A stretch of 14,753 nt of DNA from an uncultured Odoribacter sp. (GTDB taxonomy: Bacteria > Bacteroidota > Bacteroidia > Bacteroidales > Marinifilaceae). The notes under the pieces were generated by a model. That model saw only the letters and a list, made by a program, of their open reading frames with translations. It had not been told where the DNA came from and did not search any database. Made by a program: the position numbers and the translations under genes. Below, piece after piece: positions 1-7,083 of this stretch. Each line of letters begins with the position of its first letter. The first letter of the stretch is position 1. Where the stretch lies: contig UQTM01000083.1 in assembly GCA_900544025.1 (NCBI GenBank), forward strand, positions 1 through 14,753, written 5' to 3'.

Positions 1-199
1 AAATCAGCACTTTATATTCTGCATCGGGTATCCGGTATTCCACCTGCTCAGTGACAAAACGGGTGAAAACCATATCCTGCGGAAACACGATCTCTTTCCC
101 TTGCCATTCCTGAACCAGGCGGGCGAATTGCTCTTTCTTGTTTTCCCGGCAAGCGGCTAACAAAAATAATAGGAATAATATGTAGAGCAGTCGTTTCAT
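1..199 (-). CDS. Lipoprotein, probably thioredoxin-like (partial, N-terminus only)
   Basis: Reading leftward from an ATG at 199-197 gives 66 codons open to the window edge. The protein starts with a lipoprotein signal peptide: MKRLL, a hydrophobic run, then a lipobox ending LLAAC with the acceptor Cys at residue 17. The following segment (EWQGKEIVFPQDMVFTRF) resembles, from memory, Bacteroidales redoxin-like lipoproteins that sit beside BF3164 genes. The catalytic CxxC region would lie outside the window, so the redoxin call is an inference. The start lies 7 bases after the stop of the upstream BF3164 gene, so the two are surely co-transcribed. Likely anchored in the envelope facing the periplasm, since no acidic surface-export signal follows the Cys. 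Confidence 0.72.
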   Translation of the reverse strand, partial: MKRLLYILFLLFLLAACRENKKEQFARLVQEWQGKEIVFPQDMVFTRFVTEQVEYRIPDAEYKVLI

Positions 200-206
200 T
201 TTCTTG

Positions 207-1262
207 TTATAGTTTGAATGTCACGATCGGATTATCGCTTTCCGCGCAAGTCGCAATTCCGGTGTTTGTTTTTTCATTGATATGGATGCCCAAGATATTT
301 TTGTCGAGCGTATATTTTCGAACCGGGTTTCCTGCCAAATCGAACACGTAAAGGAAATGGCCTCCTTTGGGAGCAGACATGCCGCGTTCATAAAATTTGT
401 CCCGCTCTTTCCAGGACATCCCATCGAAAACGGTATAAATATAATCGTCTGTGACTTGTATGTCCACAAACCCTTTGATGCCGGTCGGGAATCCTTCGCC
501 TCCTTTTGCAATGAATTGAGGTTCTCCGGCAGGACCGTATATAACGTTATGAGTTTGAGTTTTTAGATTGTATATTTCAAGGGCTTCTCCCAATTGGGTC
601 GCCATCGCGTATATCCCGTTTTTCGGGTTGTAATCGGTAAAGCTACGCCAAGCTTGTGCTAAGGCGGGATGAATATATTGCTCATAGCTGATTTCGGTGG
701 GAATTTTACCTATGTTTTTGATCGGTTTACCACTATGACTGACTTTGTGATAACGAAAATCACCTAAGTAGTCTGTGATCAGAAAGGCTGAATCTGTACG
801 ATAAAAATCTAAAGAGCGAACTAATGTTTTATCTAATCTTATTTCCTCTTTGCGCAAAACGGTCTTGTCCGTCGGAGAGACAGACCAGCGCGTGATCAGC
901 ATCCGGTTAGCATCCAATGTCCAGACTGAATCCAATGCAGAAAACTGGAACATCTCTGCCGAAAGCATTTCTCCGGGGGCCTCTCCACGCTTTCCGAACG
1001 GTGCGATCGGCTTACACTCCGGATAAGTAAAAGCGTAAAAGTAATGGCTGTCATTATGTAAATCCATGATGATAGCGATACTGTCTTTTACCGCTACCCG
1101 GTAGGGATAACGGAAAAAGGCAGAATCAATAGAAATCTCCTGCGTGGCTACCATTTTCTCATCAGGAAAAGTTGTATACCGAGGGTAAAGAGGATCGGGT
1201 GAACCACTGCAGGAGATTAATGTACTTATTCCTATTAATAATATGTATAGGAAGATTCTCAT
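207..1262 (-). CDS. BF3164 family (TolB-like beta-propeller) lipoprotein
   Basis: The product is 351 aa with a lipoprotein signal (MRIFLYILLIGISTLISC, acceptor Cys18). The mature part fits the BF3164 / 6-bladed beta-propeller family: a short N-terminal strand region, then the typical early motif PIAPFGKRGEAPGEM near residues 86-100. After that come repeated strand-rich segments such as SVWTLDANRMLITRW, GIYAMATQLGEALEIYNL and YIYTVFDGM. No biochemical function is established for the family. It recurs with NVEALA peptides in Bacteroidales, as it does here. The ATG follows the NVEALA stop after one base (TGA-C-ATG), which implies translational coupling. No acidic run follows Cys18, so periplasmic rather than surface placement is more likely. 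The family call is from recognition of the sequence pattern, not a search. Confidence 0.88.
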   Translation of the reverse strand: MRIFLYILLIGISTLISCSGSPDPLYPRYTTFPDEKMVATQEISIDSAFFRYPYRVAVKDSIAIIMDLHNDSHYFYAFTYPECKPIAPFGKRGEAPGEMLSAEMFQFSALDSVWTLDANRMLITRWSVSPTDKTVLRKEEIRLDKTLVRSLDFYRTDSAFLITDYLGDFRYHKVSHSGKPIKNIGKIPTEISYEQYIHPALAQAWRSFTDYNPKNGIYAMATQLGEALEIYNLKTQTHNVIYGPAGEPQFIAKGGEGFPTGIKGFVDIQVTDDYIYTVFDGMSWKERDKFYERGMSAPKGGHFLYVFDLAGNPVRKYTLDKNILGIHINEKTNTGIATCAESDNPIVTFKL

Positions 1263-1263
1263 G

Positions 1264-1491
1264 TCATTTTAAACTATAGCCACTATACATCTTATCAACT
1301 TTATCACCATGACAGTCGACATCGCCTATCCCGTAACACCTATAAGCACTACTCTCACCGGACGCCAAAGCCTCAATATTATCAAATGCCAATTGAGGCA
1401 AGCCGACAGATGATGTCGACAATGTCTTGATACAAGCAACTCCACCCAAACAAACCAAAACAATTACTACTGCTGAAACTCTTTTTTTCAT
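1264..1491 (-). CDS. NVEALA-family small secreted peptide
   Basis: A 75-aa product starting at the ATG at 1491-1489. The reading frame continues upstream to 1557, but the MKKRVSAVVIVLVCLGGVAC start gives a clean export signal, so the longer start is rejected. The family-defining motif is NIEALASGE (residues 38-46; consensus NVEALA). The mature tail after it is short and polar, with two cysteines (C52, C60) and CHGD, so a disulfide is possible. The residues before Cys20 (GVA) are not a good lipobox. NVEALA proteins are Bacteroidetes peptides of unproven role; they have the look of secreted signals or substrates. It is the first gene of the operon and is probably the most highly expressed. Confidence 0.87.
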   Translation of the reverse strand: MKKRVSAVVIVLVCLGGVACIKTLSTSSVGLPQLAFDNIEALASGESSAYRCYGIGDVDCHGDKVDKMYSGYSLK

Positions 1492-1508
1492 AACTTTTGT
1501 TTTTGAGG

Positions 1509-1539
1509 TAAATGTAGGGATATATAATTCGGATGTCAA
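1509..1539 (-). promoter_or_regulatory. Candidate promoter of the NVEALA operon
   Basis: On the minus strand TTG (1539-1537) is followed by 20 bases and then TACATTTA (1516-1509). The latter matches the Bacteroidetes -7 consensus TAnnTTTG except for the last base. Spacing fits the usual -33/-7 distance and would start the transcript about 10 bases before the NVEALA ATG. With one mismatch in a short motif this is a moderate call. Confidence 0.4.
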
Positions 1540-1608
1540 TAGGTTTGTGCCACACATTTCACAATTCGCTATTAAACAGATAAATAGAATGCCATTTCCT
1601 GATTTCTT

Positions 1609-1630
1609 GTAGGTTTTCTGTAGGTTTTCT
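1609..1630. repeat. Perfect tandem 11-bp direct repeat, candidate operator
   Basis: GTAGGTTTTCT occurs twice without a gap (1609-1619 and 1620-1630). The period equals about one helical turn, the arrangement recognised by many OmpR/PhoB winged-helix dimers. It lies between the divergent NVEALA operon and the gene for a winged-helix membrane regulator, 70 bases upstream of the latter's ATG. The operator role is inferred. Confidence 0.5.
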
Positions 1631-1687
1631 TCGGACTTGAATTACATATATCTGAAGAGAAAAGCCTATATAGATGTCCATTTTTTA

Positions 1688-1695
1688 TATTTTTG
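1688..1695 (+). promoter_or_regulatory. Candidate -7 element of the membrane regulator gene
   Basis: TATTTTTG matches TAnnTTTG exactly and ends four bases before the ATG at 1700. A transcript from here would have almost no leader. I see no convincing -33 TTG about 20 bases upstream. Confidence 0.35.
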
Positions 1696-1699
1696 CAAC

Positions 1700-2740
1700 A
1701 TGCAAGAAGAGAATAGACATACAGACAAAATCCTTTTTTTTAAAAGACTATGCATATTATTATATATGTGTATGACTTTGTTTTGTTTGATAATGGTCTG
1801 GCATGGATTCCTTTCATGCCGTAAAAAGATTTTCACTGAAGCCTCTGCTACTTTTCAAGATGCTATCAGTAAAGAAATAAACACCCGATTGGGTTCCATA
1901 CCGATAAAAACCAATAGAGGGACATTATTATTATCGGACTCTATTTCCTATGAAGAAAAAGAAAGATGGTGTGACCAGGACTATCTGTCTCTGAATGATC
2001 CGAACCGGATTTTCCTGGATAGCCTTTTTCGCGCCAGACTTGCAGATTTAGGTATGGAAACACAAACAGCGGTGCGTTGTAAGCGTAAAGAAAAAACAAC
2101 GATAAGTTACACCGATAGCCTTTTTATGAAAAAAGCTACCGCTTTGAAGCCAGTTATATATCGGAAGAATAAAAATATAGAAGACAATATAGCATTACAA
2201 GCATTTGTGCAAATTCCGCTTTCCTTTATTTTAAAACGGGCAGATTCCATCCTTCTCTTTTTACTCTTTTATGGTTTATTTGTCGGAATTTTATACGGCA
2301 GTTATAAATGGGGAATAAAAAAACTAAACGCGGTATTGCTTGAAAAGAAAGTTGTAGAAACAAAAATTGTAGAAAAGCCGGTTGTCGCTTTTGTCCGTTC
2401 TTTTTCCAAAGAAGGGACCTTACCTTTCGGATTACAGTTCGACAAGAAAAGCGGCATCTTGAAATACAAAAACCTACATGTGACTTTAAGCGGGCAAGGC
2501 CTGAAGCTATTTACTCATCTGATTAATTCTCAACAATCAGTGATAGCACCTCAAATTATCTATTCACAAATCCTCGGAAATGCCTTAAAAAAGGGAAAGA
2601 TCGGTAAAGCGGAACGCGATGCGGTCTCTGCTACTATTGTACGCTTGCGGGAAAGCTTGGCCCCCATGCCATTTATCCAAATCAAATCTTGTCGGGGAAC
2701 CGGCTATCAGCTTATAATAAGTAATCCTGAAGAGATCTAA
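1700..2740 (+). CDS. Two-pass membrane transcriptional regulator with C-terminal winged helix
   Basis: 346 aa from the first ATG; an in-frame TTG at 1637 is possible but unlikely. Residues 1-16 are charged. TM1 spans about 17-37 (ILLYMCMTLFCLIMVWHGFL) and residues 38-180 form a periplasmic domain. TM2 is about 182-202, followed by a basic linker. Residues 242-341 fit an OmpR/PhoB-type winged helix: strands LQFDKKSGILKYKNLHVTLS, the helix GLKLFTHLI, and the end RLRESLAPMPFIQIKSCRGTGYQL, where xxRGxGYxL is the typical wing. There is no kinase or receiver domain, so it is a one-component sensor that binds DNA from the membrane. This is ToxR-like logic, but with the DNA-binding domain at the C-terminus and two TM segments. 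It is divergent from the NVEALA/BF3164 operon, its probable target. No specific ligand can be named. Confidence 0.85.
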   Translation: MQEENRHTDKILFFKRLCILLYMCMTLFCLIMVWHGFLSCRKKIFTEASATFQDAISKEINTRLGSIPIKTNRGTLLLSDSISYEEKERWCDQDYLSLNDPNRIFLDSLFRARLADLGMETQTAVRCKRKEKTTISYTDSLFMKKATALKPVIYRKNKNIEDNIALQAFVQIPLSFILKRADSILLFLLFYGLFVGILYGSYKWGIKKLNAVLLEKKVVETKIVEKPVVAFVRSFSKEGTLPFGLQFDKKSGILKYKNLHVTLSGQGLKLFTHLINSQQSVIAPQIIYSQILGNALKKGKIGKAERDAVSATIVRLRESLAPMPFIQIKSCRGTGYQLIISNPEEI

Positions 2741-3135
2741 GAAACACAGAACACCAGACTTCGAAAGACGTTAAAACGCACAATACCCCCTTCAAAAGGC
2801 ATATATTTGTATTTTTCTGTTGTTCAACATCTTGCAAAAACACGAGTTTCTTAAAAAATATGGGGTAGAAAACCTAATTTCATGCGCTACAGTTTCGATT
2901 CAGACTAACGGGTATTTTGAAAAACCGTACAATAAGCCAGGGATGACAATAAGTTTTATTTTTAAGAGAAACCGACCTGACGCTGAACCGGTAAAAATAT
3001 CGGGGAAACCTGGGAATATTGTAAAAAATGCCCATAGAAACAAGAAAAAAGCTGTCAAAACCACCTTTCCAAAAGGTTTCTCCAGCAGCGGCAACAAACA
3101 TTTCCGGAGGTATTTTCCGCGAGATGCGCAGAAAA

Positions 3136-3227
3136 TTCCCATGACGACCGTCTTCATGGCTCTGAAGTGCGCAGTTCACCCTGCATGAAGACGGTCGCCA
3201 GCGCGATGAAGACGGTCGTCACGGGAA
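3136..3227. repeat. 22-bp inverted repeat with a third internal half-site
   Basis: The left arm 3136-3157 is the reverse complement of 3206-3227 at 21 of 22 positions (one mismatch at 3141). A further copy of the core, ATGAAGACGGTCG, sits at 3185-3197 in the same orientation as the right arm. The left arm can therefore pair with either copy: about 14 bp over a short loop, or 22 bp over a 48-base loop. It could be a dispersed intergenic repeat or an RNA structure; the function is unknown. Confidence 0.75.
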
Positions 3228-3436
3228 AGGGCTGCCGGCCTCCCTGAGACAGGGCTCTTTATACGTTCCATATTCCTGCACCATCCCCAAGCAGGATCCG
3301 GATATTCGACTCTCCGGAAGTTAAGGTTTACCGGATTGTCAGGGAAAACAAGATTCGGATTGACAAAAACACATGTACCGGAGACGAACCGCGCAGACGT
3401 ACTGCCTGCACGTCACAAAATGTTCCGGCCCGCTTA

Positions 3437-3462
3437 CAAAAAGACAACCCGAAAAGGTTCGG
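3437..3462 (-). terminator. Weak intrinsic terminator candidate for the TPR gene
   Basis: On the minus strand a short hairpin CCGAA-CCTT-TTCGG (3462-3449) is followed within a few bases by a T-rich run (3443-3438). It lies about 55 bases past the TPR stop. The stem is only 5 bp, so the call is tentative. Confidence 0.35.
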
Positions 3463-3518
3463 TTTTCAGGTTGAAATAGAAAAAACAGGGGGTTATTGTA
3501 AAATCTGAATCATCCTTC

Positions 3519-4484
3519 TCAGAAGATCCCGCCCTTGTACATATCGTTGAAATTCGTATGCTGCCCTTCCAGCTTCCGGGCTTCGTCGCCTTCGGGGTTC
3601 AGTTCGATGGACTTTTTCAGATCTTCGAAGGCGCCATCCTTGTCTCCTTTCAGGTTCTTGGCACGGCCCCGTTCGGCGTATGCTTTGCCGAAATCGGGTT
3701 TCAGATCAATCGCTTCGTCGAAGAAAGTAATGGCTTCATCCAGACGTTCCTGCGTGATCAGGAGCTGGCCGACGAGCAGCGTCGCTTCGTCATTGAACGG
3801 ATTCAGCTCCAACACATTCTGGTAATCGGCCGCAGCAGCATCGATATTACCCATCGCTTCATGGATACGGCCTCTCAACAAGTAGGACGTTTCTTCTTCC
3901 GGAGCCAACACGATTGCTTTTTCCACATCGGGAAGCGCTTCGGTTGCCTGTTTCATCGACAGCAATATCTGGGCACGCATCAGATAGGCATCCGTGAAAT
4001 CTTCTTTCAAGGCGATCGCTTTCGTCAGGTCGGCAATAGCTCCTAAGGGGTCGGAAGTCGTCCGCTTCGCCTTCCCCATCAGGAACCAGGCCAAATGGTT
4101 CGTCTCTTCCAGTTCGAGAATATGCCGGCAATCGGCAATCACGTCCGCCTCCTTGTCCAGCATGAAAAGCACGTTCACACGTGTCAGAAGCGTATTGATA
4201 TGATCCGGTTCAAGTTCCACCATGCGGTTCAGCACCTCAAGAGCTTCTTCCGCCTTATTCGCCGTCGTATAGGCAGCGACCAGATAAGTCATCGTCTCGA
4301 AATCCTCCTGCAACTTCAACGCTTCAGTAAAACATTTGATGGCATACGCTACCTGTCCTATTTTCTGGGCGCGGACACCGTCGTATTTCAGAATATCGAA
4401 ATTTTTCTGATCGTTCTTGCTTTTTTCCTCTTCAGGTGTTGCAGCCTTAGAAGAAGAGAATAGTGATTTAAAGAAGTTTCCCAT
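3519..4484 (-). CDS. Tetratricopeptide repeat (TPR) protein
   Basis: 321 aa with no signal peptide or membrane segment, so probably cytoplasmic. After a short N-terminal tail (MGNFFKSLF, then a Glu/Lys-rich linker) almost the whole protein is TPR. The loop motif recurs as LEPDH (91), LEETN (125), LKEDF (159), LAPEE (193), LNPFN (227), LKPDF (261) and LNPEG (295), exactly 34 residues apart. An earlier, slightly shorter unit starts near residue 30. About eight repeats form a continuous superhelix for protein binding. The C-terminus (GQHTNFNDMYKGGIF) is conserved-looking and ends in Phe. No partner can be inferred; the gene stands alone and is divergent from the porin operon. Confidence 0.93.
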   Translation of the reverse strand: MGNFFKSLFSSSKAATPEEEKSKNDQKNFDILKYDGVRAQKIGQVAYAIKCFTEALKLQEDFETMTYLVAAYTTANKAEEALEVLNRMVELEPDHINTLLTRVNVLFMLDKEADVIADCRHILELEETNHLAWFLMGKAKRTTSDPLGAIADLTKAIALKEDFTDAYLMRAQILLSMKQATEALPDVEKAIVLAPEEETSYLLRGRIHEAMGNIDAAAADYQNVLELNPFNDEATLLVGQLLITQERLDEAITFFDEAIDLKPDFGKAYAERGRAKNLKGDKDGAFEDLKKSIELNPEGDEARKLEGQHTNFNDMYKGGIF

Positions 4485-4505
4485 ATTCCGATTATATTAA
4501 TATAG

Positions 4506-4536
4506 CAAAAATAAGTATTTTCTGCTTTATAGCCAA
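4506..4536 (-). promoter_or_regulatory. Promoter of the TPR gene
   Basis: On the minus strand TTG (4536-4534) is followed by 20 bases and TATTTTTG (4513-4506), an exact TAnnTTTG match. The -7 element lies 21 bases upstream of the TPR start codon. Confidence 0.6.
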
Positions 4537-4539
4537 TAT

Positions 4540-4590
4540 TAGGGATTATTTACGTTTTTTTCAAAACAAATAGGGATTTTTACGTTTTTC
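4540..4590. repeat. Imperfect direct repeat TAGGGATT..TACGTTTTT
   Basis: Two near-identical blocks, 4540-4562 and 4571-4590, share TAGGGATT followed by TTTACGTTTTT. Their starts are 31 bases apart, about three helical turns. They lie between the divergent TPR and porin promoters, just upstream of the porin -7 element, so they may be a regulator site. The role is inferred. Confidence 0.45.
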
Positions 4591-4599
4591 CTATCCCCT

Positions 4600-4607
4600 T
4601 ACTTTTG
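4600..4607 (+). promoter_or_regulatory. -7 element of the porin/imelysin operon promoter
   Basis: TACTTTTG is an exact TAnnTTTG match, 62 bases upstream of the porin ATG. A clear -33 TTG is not seen at the usual distance, so the promoter may depend on an activator or another sigma factor. Confidence 0.5.
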
Positions 4608-4669
4608 TGCCGGAGCTTTAAAAAAGTACCTGCCACAATTATCGGCATCAGTATCAATCAACATAAACC

Positions 4670-5950
4670 ATGAAAAAAAAGATTATTTCACTCATCATTG
4701 CCTGTGTTTCCTGCTATCTGGCAACAGCACAGCAAACAACACAAAATCAACAGGATAGCATCGGAGCATATAGCCATTACCGGGTAGGTGGATATGGAGA
4801 AATGGCTGCCAGTTATATGAACTACGGGCAAAACCGTTTTACTCCTTCGGGTTGTTCACGCGACAACCGGGGATCGATTTCCATTCCACGTTTCGTTTTA
4901 GCATTCGATTACAAATTTTCGCCTAAATGGATATTGGGGGCGGAAATCGAATTTGAATACGGAGGAACCGGAGTTGCCCGGGAAATCGAATATTCGGACG
5001 AAGGAGGGGAATATGAAACCGAAATCGAAAAAGGAGGAGAAGTCGCACTCGAACAGTTCCACATCACCCGTTTGATCCACCGGGCTTTCAATGTCCGTGT
5101 AGGTCATATCATCGTTCCGGTGGGACTTACCAACTCACAGCATGAACCTATAAACTTTTTTGGAGTTTACCGCCCGGAAGGGGAAACTACGATTCTGCCC
5201 TCCACATGGCACGAAAACGGGATCGCTTTCTTTGGAGCTTTCGGAAAAGGATTCGATTACGAAGTACAGGTGGTTGCCGGATTAGATCCGAACGGATTCC
5301 GCCGGCAGGACTGGATCAGTGCCGGTAAACAGGGAGCTTTCGAAGTCAATACGTTCAGTTCTCCCGCTTACGTAGGACGCCTGAACTATTCCGGCGTAAA
5401 AGGCTTGCGGCTGGGTGTTTCCGCTTATTATAACAAAACGGCTAAAAATTCGAGCAAACCGGACAAGACCGCCAAAATCGACGCTCCTGTCACCATCATC
5501 ACAGGCGATCTGCAATACAAAAGCCGCAATCTGATCGTACGCGCCAATGCCGTATGGGGTAATCTCGGAGAAAGCGTCCAGTTGAACACCATCAACCGCA
5601 ACCTCAGCGGAGCTTCCGGTTTCAGCCGGACACCCGTCGCTAAAAACGCAGTCAGCTATGCCGCCGAAGCCGGTTATAATATCGGCAGCTTTTTCGGCTC
5701 GGATGCTCCCCGTATTTTCCCGTTTTTCCGTTACGAATACTATAACCCGCAGGAAAAAACAGAAAAAGGCATGCTGGCCGACAAACGGTTTCAAACCGAC
5801 ATGTACACAGCCGGTATCAACTGGTTCGCCCTGCCGAATCTGGTCGTAAAAGCCGATTATTCACACCGGACAATCGGGAAAGGCTCATACAACAGCGAAA
5901 ATATCGCTTCTATCGGAATCGCTTACACAGCCTGGTTTTTCAAAAAATAA
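4670..5950 (+). CDS. Outer-membrane porin (OprO/OprP-like)
   Basis: 426 aa. A cleavable signal peptide (MKKKIISLIIACVSCYLATA, cut before QQTT) precedes an entirely strand-rich protein. Features are those of 16-strand-type porins: alternating hydrophobic strands (FVLAFDYKFSPKWILGAEIEFEYGG, FNVRVGHIIVPVGLTNSQHEP), an acidic extracellular loop rich in Glu (about residues 104-124), and a terminal strand ending near IGIAYTAWFF. The motif RVGHIIVPVGL is the typical beta-hairpin of phosphate-selective-porin-like proteins; true substrate selectivity cannot be read from sequence. It is the first gene of a six-gene plus-strand operon and lies 20 bases before the imelysin gene, suggesting it passes a substrate for the imelysin/heme proteins. 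Confidence 0.85.
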   Translation: MKKKIISLIIACVSCYLATAQQTTQNQQDSIGAYSHYRVGGYGEMAASYMNYGQNRFTPSGCSRDNRGSISIPRFVLAFDYKFSPKWILGAEIEFEYGGTGVAREIEYSDEGGEYETEIEKGGEVALEQFHITRLIHRAFNVRVGHIIVPVGLTNSQHEPINFFGVYRPEGETTILPSTWHENGIAFFGAFGKGFDYEVQVVAGLDPNGFRRQDWISAGKQGAFEVNTFSSPAYVGRLNYSGVKGLRLGVSAYYNKTAKNSSKPDKTAKIDAPVTIITGDLQYKSRNLIVRANAVWGNLGESVQLNTINRNLSGASGFSRTPVAKNAVSYAAEAGYNIGSFFGSDAPRIFPFFRYEYYNPQEKTEKGMLADKRFQTDMYTAGINWFALPNLVVKADYSHRTIGKGSYNSENIASIGIAYTAWFFKK

Positions 5951-5970
5951 CATCATAAACATTCAAATCC

Positions 5971-7074
5971 ATGAAAACAAAAAACATCTTTTATTCTCTA
6001 TTGGTCGCCGGCCTGTCTTTTACAGCATGTAGCGAAAATAATTCCAACGACGACGATTCTTCAATAGTAACCGAAGAGCAAATGGATATCGTAATCGCTA
6101 ACTACGTCGATAAAACCGTACTGCCTACCTACAAAGATATGGTAGAAAAAGTAGGTGTTTTAAAAGAAAAAGTAGATGCTTTCGTCAGCGACGGCACAGC
6201 CGCATCCCTGAACGCAGCCTGCGACGCATGGCGGACAGCGCGCGAGCCCTGGGAACGTTCCGAAGCTTTTTTGTTCGGGCCGGCAGATTATGAATCACTC
6301 GACCCTTCACTCGATACCTGGCCTTTGGATAAAGACGGAATCGACCAAATGTTGCAAACTCTGGACTTCGACCAAATCCAGGGAAATACCGACGAAGCCC
6401 AGAATTTAAGAGGCTTCCACACGTTGGAATACTTGCTTTTCGACGGAGGAAGTAACAAAAGACCGGAAAATGTAACCGCCAACGAAAAAGCTTATATGTC
6501 TATCGTTGCCAGATTGTTAAAATCCGATACCGACAAATTATACAAAGCCTGGAATGAAGGAGGCACTTCCGAATGTCCTACCGCTTTCGGCGAAGAGTTT
6601 AAAAAACACAATACCACCCGTTTCCCCAGCGCCGCCACCTCGATCAACCAGATCATCGACGGTTGCCGCGACATTGCCGGAGAAGTGGGCGACCAAAAAA
6701 TCGGCAACCCTTATACCCTCTATACCAGCGGTAAAAAAGAAGAAGGAGTGCTGGCAGTAGAATCATGGTATAGCTGGAACTCACTCACCGACTACACGGA
6801 TAACATCATCAGTATCGAAAACTCTTATATGGGCGGACGCGAAGATATCCGGGAAGAAGAAAACAGCCTGCATGCCCTGGTGGCTTCCATCAGCCCGACC
6901 GTAGATACCCGCGTCAGAAATGCAATCCAGGCAGCTATCGAAGCTATTAACGATATTCCTGCTCCATTCCGTAACCACTTAGACAGCAAAACTGAAATCG
7001 AAGCCGCACAAGAAGCCTGTGCAGAACTCGACCGGGCTTTATTGGCGATTAAAGCAACTCTGCAAATCGATTAA
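5971..7074 (+). CDS. Imelysin-family (M75-like, EfeO-related) iron-handling lipoprotein
   Basis: 367 aa. Lipoprotein signal with lipobox FTAC (Cys20), then an Asn/Asp/Ser-rich linker. The all-helical imelysin domain carries the family marks: WRTAREPWERSEAFLFGP (87-104), DTWPLD (115-120), and the proposed metal-binding GxHxxE motif as GFHTLE (G148, H150, E153). Family members are not active peptidases. They are linked to iron uptake and share the fold of the EfeO M75 domain. The full length and both motifs are intact. It sits between a porin and a di-heme oxidoreductase, matching the imelysin plus DUF1111 pairing seen in proteobacterial and cyanobacterial iron-regulated loci. The likely role is periplasmic or outer-membrane binding of ferric/ferrous iron. 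The acidic residues after Cys20 (SENNSNDDD) could help surface export. Confidence 0.93.
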   Translation: MKTKNIFYSLLVAGLSFTACSENNSNDDDSSIVTEEQMDIVIANYVDKTVLPTYKDMVEKVGVLKEKVDAFVSDGTAASLNAACDAWRTAREPWERSEAFLFGPADYESLDPSLDTWPLDKDGIDQMLQTLDFDQIQGNTDEAQNLRGFHTLEYLLFDGGSNKRPENVTANEKAYMSIVARLLKSDTDKLYKAWNEGGTSECPTAFGEEFKKHNTTRFPSAATSINQIIDGCRDIAGEVGDQKIGNPYTLYTSGKKEEGVLAVESWYSWNSLTDYTDNIISIENSYMGGREDIREEENSLHALVASISPTVDTRVRNAIQAAIEAINDIPAPFRNHLDSKTEIEAAQEACAELDRALLAIKATLQID

Positions 7075-7083
7075 TAAACATCC

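Larger units (their letters stand above)
2741..3518. other. 778-base non-coding stretch between convergent genes
   Basis: No convincing coding sequence. Open frames exist on both strands (for example 2820-3188 plus from a TTG, and 2900-3157 minus), but they lack good starts or recognisable protein signatures. There is an isolated -7-like TATATTTG at 2802-2809 with no -33 partner. The main structure is the inverted repeat at 3136-3227. A weak minus-strand terminator for the TPR gene lies at 3437-3462. Base composition in 3060-3480 is more GC-rich than in the AT-rich 2741-2960 part. Confidence 0.6.

Noticed and set aside
1637..1699. Upstream extension of the regulator to a TTG start
   Set aside because: The first ATG at 1700 gives a normal cytosolic lead-in to TM1; the extension is AT-rich and overlaps the likely promoter.
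2802..2809. TATATTTG as a promoter element
   Set aside because: Exact -7 match but no -33 partner and no gene or clear terminator-bounded RNA downstream.
2900..3157. 85-codon minus-strand frame starting MKTVVMG with a hydrophobic middle
   Set aside because: The start lies in the repeated ATGAAGACGGTCGTC core, which also occurs on the other strand, and no family signature is seen. A small membrane protein cannot be wholly excluded.
2820..3188. 122-codon plus-strand open frame in the intergenic stretch
   Set aside because: It starts at a TTG, has a very basic low-complexity product, no domain signature, and ends inside the inverted repeat.
3558..4046. Plus-strand open frame opposite the TPR gene
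   Set aside because: The minus-strand TPR repeats have exact 34-residue periodicity, so this is a shadow frame.
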